NCBI GenBank assembly: GCA_947177085.1
Contig: CAMWTD010000083.1
Coordinates: forward strand, 1-8,397
Direction: 5' to 3'
DNA length: 8,397 bases
DNA from: an uncultured Desulfovibrio sp.
GTDB taxonomy: Bacteria > Desulfobacterota > Desulfovibrionia > Desulfovibrionales > Desulfovibrionaceae
Shown here: piece after piece, positions 5,926-8,397 of the stretch
Layout: every line of letters starts with the position of its first letter
Numbering within the stretch: position 1 is the first letter of the stretch
Notes under the pieces: generated by a model
The model's input: the letters and a program-made list of their open reading frames with translations, nothing else
What the model was told of the DNA's origin: nothing
Database searches by the model: none
Made by a program: the position numbers and the translations under genes

Positions 5926-6992
5926 GCATCCTCGTCGTGCTGGTGCTTGTGGCAGGCATCGGCGCGGGAGGCTATTTTGGCTGGCGCACCTGGCAATATC
6001 GCCAGACCAGCGAATACGCCGCAGAGCAGCTCAAGGCGGCGCTCTCCCCGCCCAACACGGAAGAACTTGCCAAGCGCGTGGACTTCCGCGCGCTGTTCGC
6101 GGAGCTTTCGCACGCCGTGTCCCGGGCCTTTCCGTTTTACAAGGCTGGCCCCGACCAGGAGCATGTGCTGAGCCAGCAGTTGCAGACGGCCCTTCTGCGC
6201 CGCCTGCGCGAGAAGGACGCCTCTCCCGCCAAGGGGGAGGAGCCGGACGCCGCCGCCAAATTGCGGCAGCCCCTGGCGCTCTTCCCGCCGGATTTTCTCG
6301 CGCAGCTCCCCGCCCGCCTCACGCTGGCGGAGACAAAGGGCGACACCGCGCGCATCAGGACGGAAATCACGCATCCGCAGCTCGAGGTGGCCTTTCCGCT
6401 GGAATTCGAGCTCAGGCGCGGGCCCGACGGCTGGACGGTGCGTCATCTGATCAATGCCGACGAAGTGGCTGGCATCCTGCGCAACGCCCTGCTGGCGCGC
6501 CAAAAAGCCACGGTGGACGTGGTCCTGCAAAAAAACGAGGCCACCCTCAAGCGCATGGAGAGCATCCTGCCCATCCAGAACTGCGAGGCCGAGGCGGGCC
6601 TGCTCTCGGACGGGAGCACCCTGCTGCTCATGGTACTCATGCGCGGGCAGAACCAGGGCGGCATCCAGGTGAACAACATGGACCTGGACACCACCATCTA
6701 TGGGGCTCATGGCGAGCCCGTGCTCACGCGGCATCTCAATGCGGCGGAACCCGTCTACCCCGGCGCGGCCTTCAGCCATCGCTGGAGTATCGAGCTTGAC
6801 GCCCAAAGCCCGGAGGGCCAGCGCGTGCTCGCGGGCATACCGCTCACCTGCCGCCCGGTGTGGCGCAGTATGGGGCTTTCCAGCGCCGAGGTGCTCCATG
6901 TGGCCGAGGCCGCGGACCTTGCGCAAAAGTGCGGGAGCCCGGGGCACGATCATCCCGTGGGCTTTTGCAAATTGCCGATTTTCCAAGAATAG
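5871..6992 (+). CDS. Membrane-anchored protein of unknown function
   Basis: I do not recognise this 373-residue protein. The start at 5871 follows a perfect AAGGAGG. Residues 1-16 are short and basic (KARAHK), followed by one hydrophobic segment, LLSILVVLVLVAGIGAGGYFGW (about 17-38). This suggests a signal anchor with the bulk of the protein on the periplasmic side. Residues 40-115 look helical (WQYRQTSEYAAEQLKAAL..., VDFRALFAELS). This recalls the general layout of the DUF2939 family (membrane anchor, YxxxxQLKxAL, VDFxxL), but I cannot confirm it. A linker rich in K, E, P and A (about 115-130) leads to a beta-rich part. The C-terminal region (about 213-345; e.g. GSTLLLMVLMRGQN, VNNMDLDTTIYGAHGEPVL, VYPGAAFSHRWSIEL) reads like an immunoglobulin-like beta sandwich. 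There are no obvious catalytic motifs and four scattered cysteines. It overlaps the methyltransferase by 55 nt and precedes pgl by 117 nt. Confidence 0.75.
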   Translation: MPAVLSGLAAKARAHKLLSILVVLVLVAGIGAGGYFGWRTWQYRQTSEYAAEQLKAALSPPNTEELAKRVDFRALFAELSHAVSRAFPFYKAGPDQEHVLSQQLQTALLRRLREKDASPAKGEEPDAAAKLRQPLALFPPDFLAQLPARLTLAETKGDTARIRTEITHPQLEVAFPLEFELRRGPDGWTVRHLINADEVAGILRNALLARQKATVDVVLQKNEATLKRMESILPIQNCEAEAGLLSDGSTLLLMVLMRGQNQGGIQVNNMDLDTTIYGAHGEPVLTRHLNAAEPVYPGAAFSHRWSIELDAQSPEGQRVLAGIPLTCRPVWRSMGLSSAEVLHVAEAADLAQKCGSPGHDHPVGFCKLPIFQE

Positions 6993-7031
6993 CCGCTTGC
7001 CACAATGGAGGGCGGCTCTACCAGAAATGGC

Positions 7032-7060
7032 TTTTCTCCCGGCTGCGTCTGTGGCATACT
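7032..7060 (+). promoter_or_regulatory. Possible promoter for pgl
   Basis: CATACT (7055-7060, 4 of 6 of the -10 consensus) is preceded by TGG, an extended -10 arrangement like the wbaP promoter. A weak -35-like TTTTCT lies at 7032-7037 with a 17-nt spacer. The 117-nt gap before pgl leaves room for an internal promoter. An imperfect dyad, AGCCGC/GCGGCT (6991-6996 and 7012-7017), sits just upstream at the previous stop codon. Confidence 0.3.
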
Positions 7061-7097
7061 CCCCCGTGCGCCGCGCCCTTTCGGAGCGGCCAAACGC

Positions 7098-7103
7098 AAG
7101 GAG
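7098..7103 (+). promoter_or_regulatory. Ribosome-binding site fixing the pgl start
   Basis: AAGGAG stands 6 nt before the ATG at 7110, selecting it over an in-frame ATG at 7005 whose extra residues are not protein-like. Confidence 0.85.
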
Positions 7104-7109
7104 CCGCCA

Positions 7110-7871
7110 ATGCCGGGCCGCAGCCGTTCCATCCACCTTTCGCTCCATATCCACAAAACGCCCGAAGCCATGGCGGAGCGCGCCGCCCACATCTTCGCCG
7201 CCGCTTGCGAGGAAGCCGTGGCGGAGCGCGGCGTCTGCCGCATCGCGCTTTCCGGCGGCCAGACGCCCGTGCCGCTTTTCCAGTTGCTCGCCAAGAGCGA
7301 CTGGGCCGACCGGCTGCCCTGGGACAAGATGGTCTTTTTCTGGGTTGACGAGCGTTGCGTGGGGCCGGACCATCCCGAAAGCAACTACGGCATGGCCCGG
7401 CGCGAGCTTCTGGGGCATGTGCCCGCCACCCACTTTTACCGGATGCGCGGCGAGGCGGACCCGGTGGAGGCCGCCGCCCGCTACGAGGCGCAGATCCGCG
7501 AGGATTTCGGCCTCGGGGAGGGGCAGCTGCCGCGCTTCGACTTCATCCTGCTCGGCATGGGCGAGGACGGCCACACCGCCTCCATCTTCCCCGGCTCGCC
7601 GCTCCTCGGCGTGAAAAAGCCCGAGGAAAAGCGGCGCCTCGTGGCCGACGTCTATGTGCCCGAGCGCAAGGCCGACCGCATCACCCTGACTCTCCCGGTC
7701 ATCAACACCGCGCGGCTCTGCATGTTCCTTGTGGCCGGGCCGGAAAAGCACGCGGCGCTCGCCGACGCGCTCAACCTGCTCACGGAACCCGTCCTCCCGG
7801 CCCAGCGGGTGCGCCCCGCCGTGGGCGACCTTATCTGGATCGTGGACGAGGCGGCCGCTCGCGGACGCTGA
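7110..7871 (+). CDS. pgl: 6-phosphogluconolactonase (DevB/SOL type)
   Basis: Cytosolic enzyme that hydrolyses 6-phospho-D-glucono-1,5-lactone to 6-phosphogluconate, the second step of the oxidative pentose phosphate pathway. It has 253 residues from the ATG at 7110, which has a strong ribosome-binding site. Bacterial Pgl of this type is about 230-260 residues. Signature motifs are all present: ALSGGQTPVPLF (residues 46-57), FFWVDERCVGPDHPESNYGMAR (76-97) and FDFILLGMGEDGHTASIFPGS (143-163). In the last of these, the GxGxDGHTAS-type block carries the catalytic His. RITLTLPVIN (190-199) and VAGPEKHAAL (208-217) follow. There is no truncation. Neither glucose-6-phosphate dehydrogenase nor 6-phosphogluconate dehydrogenase is visible here, so its pathway partners must be elsewhere, possibly just beyond the window. 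The gene may share a transcript with the upstream membrane protein or use its own promoter in the 117-nt gap. Confidence 0.95.
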   Translation: MPGRSRSIHLSLHIHKTPEAMAERAAHIFAAACEEAVAERGVCRIALSGGQTPVPLFQLLAKSDWADRLPWDKMVFFWVDERCVGPDHPESNYGMARRELLGHVPATHFYRMRGEADPVEAAARYEAQIREDFGLGEGQLPRFDFILLGMGEDGHTASIFPGSPLLGVKKPEEKRRLVADVYVPERKADRITLTLPVINTARLCMFLVAGPEKHAALADALNLLTEPVLPAQRVRPAVGDLIWIVDEAAARGR

Positions 7872-7883
7872 GGGCGCGGCCGC
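7851..7883 (+). other. GC-rich dyad (GCGGCCGC pair) across the pgl stop codon
   Basis: Two copies of the palindrome GCGGCCGC, at 7851-7858 and 7876-7883, flank the pgl stop (7869-7871) and can pair with a 17-nt loop. The next T-run (GTTTTT, 7904-7909) is 20 nt further on, too far for a classic terminator. It may be a weak 3' stem or chance in GC-rich DNA. Confidence 0.3.
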
Positions 7884-7926
7884 AGCAGGCAACCGGCAGC
7901 CCCGTTTTTGCCGAATTTCACACGCC

Positions 7927-8397
7927 ATGACCGCCAACACAGCTCTTAAGGCCCGCCTGGACGCCGTTTTGGCCCGCCTGCCGGGCGGAGTGTGCGCCGC
8001 CGACGACTGGCGGCTGCTCTATGCCAATGCCGGACTGCGCGAGCTTCTGGGCGTGGCGGCGGAGCCGCCGGAAGCCGCTGCCGCGAAACCGGGCGGGACC
8101 GCGCTCTCCCGCTGGTTCGCCCAGGGCGCGCTGGAGGGCTTCGGTCCTCACGACGCCGGGGCGGACAGCATCCCAGGGGAGGGGCGTCTGCTCTTCCGGC
8201 ACGGCGGGGGCCGGACCTATCTCCTCCACTGGTGGAACCTCCCCGCCGGGGAGCCGCTTCCCGCGGAAATGGGCGGCGCGGAAGCCGCCGTGCTCCCGCA
8301 AGACGACAGCCACGCCGGCATGCGCTGCTTCACCGTGCAGGAAATGCCGCCGGGTGGGCTTGAGCGGGCCGCCAGCCACTCCCTGCGCGAGCTCGAC
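7927..8397 (+). CDS. PAS-domain protein (probable signal-transduction sensor), 3'-truncated by window edge
   Basis: The frame is open from the ATG at 7927 to the right edge without a stop (157 residues visible). Residues 18-42 (LPGGVCAADDWRLLYANAGLRELLG) match the start of a PAS domain, in which a short hydrophobic strand, a D/W turn and YANAGLRELLG precede the sensor helices. The remainder contains GRLLFRHGGGRTYLLHWWNLP (86-106), which fits the last PAS beta strands, and a second strand-like MRCFTVQEM (132-140). The final LERAASHSLRELD (145-157) looks like the beginning of a signalling helix. The output domain (histidine kinase, GGDEF/EAL or transcription activator) lies beyond the edge and cannot be named. 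No transmembrane segment is seen at the N-terminus, suggesting a cytosolic sensor. There is no Shine-Dalgarno before the ATG and no alternative ATG, GTG or TTG in frame back to the pgl stop, 55 nt away, so translation may rely on a weak or leaderless site. Confidence 0.7.
   Translation, partial: MTANTALKARLDAVLARLPGGVCAADDWRLLYANAGLRELLGVAAEPPEAAAAKPGGTALSRWFAQGALEGFGPHDAGADSIPGEGRLLFRHGGGRTYLLHWWNLPAGEPLPAEMGGAEAAVLPQDDSHAGMRCFTVQEMPPGGLERAASHSLRELD

Noticed and set aside
5774..6799. Alternative plus-strand frame of 341 codons over the membrane protein gene
   Set aside because: It has no ribosome-binding site as good as AAGGAGG at 5855-5861, and its product is Arg/Gly/Ala-rich without hydrophobic or domain structure, unlike the competing frame.
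6991..7017. AGCCGC/GCGGCT dyad after the membrane protein stop as a terminator
   Set aside because: Only 6 bp with a 15-nt loop and no immediate T-run, so it does not meet the pattern of an intrinsic terminator.
7053..7068. TGGCAT sequence upstream of pgl as a sigma-54 (-24/-12) promoter
   Set aside because: The required GC of the -12 element (TTGC) is not at the right spacing.
5379..7940. Minus-strand open frame of 853 codons antisense to the methyltransferase, membrane protein and pgl genes
   Set aside because: It lies opposite three well-supported genes, its translation is rich in Arg, Gly, Ala and His without recognisable domains, and such frames are expected opposite GC-rich coding DNA with few stop codons.

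Overview
The window is a GC-rich bacterial chromosomal segment. Third codon positions are strongly G/C-biased, genes are tightly packed, and long antisense frames stay open. Gene content and style (a zinc-finger-type DnaJ, WbaP-type sugar transferase, GT9 glycosyltransferase, DevB-type 6-phosphogluconolactonase) suit a Gram-negative bacterium. My impression is a Desulfovibrio-like member of the Desulfovibrionaceae, but this is inferred from overall style and no marker gene proves it. I see no tRNA, rRNA, CRISPR array, IS element, integrase or phage gene.

Layout. (1) Positions 1-880 (+) hold the 3' part of dnaJ, cut by the left edge. It ends at a strong rho-independent hairpin (910-952) that lies between converging genes. 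(2) Positions 953-3489 (-) hold a two-gene envelope-polysaccharide operon. A WbaP-type undecaprenyl-phosphate sugar phosphotransferase comes first, followed by a GT9 (heptosyltransferase-family) glycosyltransferase, coupled by a TGATG stop/start overlap. (3) Positions 3490-3775 are a divergent intergenic region. It has a good extended -10 promoter facing left, a weaker candidate facing right, and a nested inverted repeat between them. (4) Positions 3776-5925 (+) hold a TyrP/Mtr-type aromatic amino acid permease, then a class I SAM-dependent methyltransferase 32 nt downstream. The methyltransferase frame runs over the ribosome-binding site and first 18 codons of the next gene. (5) Positions 5871-6992 (+) encode a membrane-anchored protein of unknown function. 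(6) Positions 7110-7871 (+) are 6-phosphogluconolactonase (pgl). (7) From 7927 (+) to the right edge is the N-terminal part of a PAS-domain protein, which is open at the edge.

How the genes fit together. The leftward pair likely starts (WbaP: sugar-1-phosphate onto undecaprenyl phosphate) and extends (GT9) an O-antigen, LPS-core or exopolysaccharide unit. The rightward genes look like a loosely linked run: amino acid uptake, a methyltransferase, an unknown envelope protein, a pentose-phosphate enzyme and a sensor. Nothing in the sequence ties them to one pathway. Most of the window is ordinary housekeeping or accessory metabolism. The most unusual points are the methyltransferase tail overlapping the next gene, the uncharacterised membrane protein, and the dyad between the divergent promoters. 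I did not find a convincing new multi-gene system.
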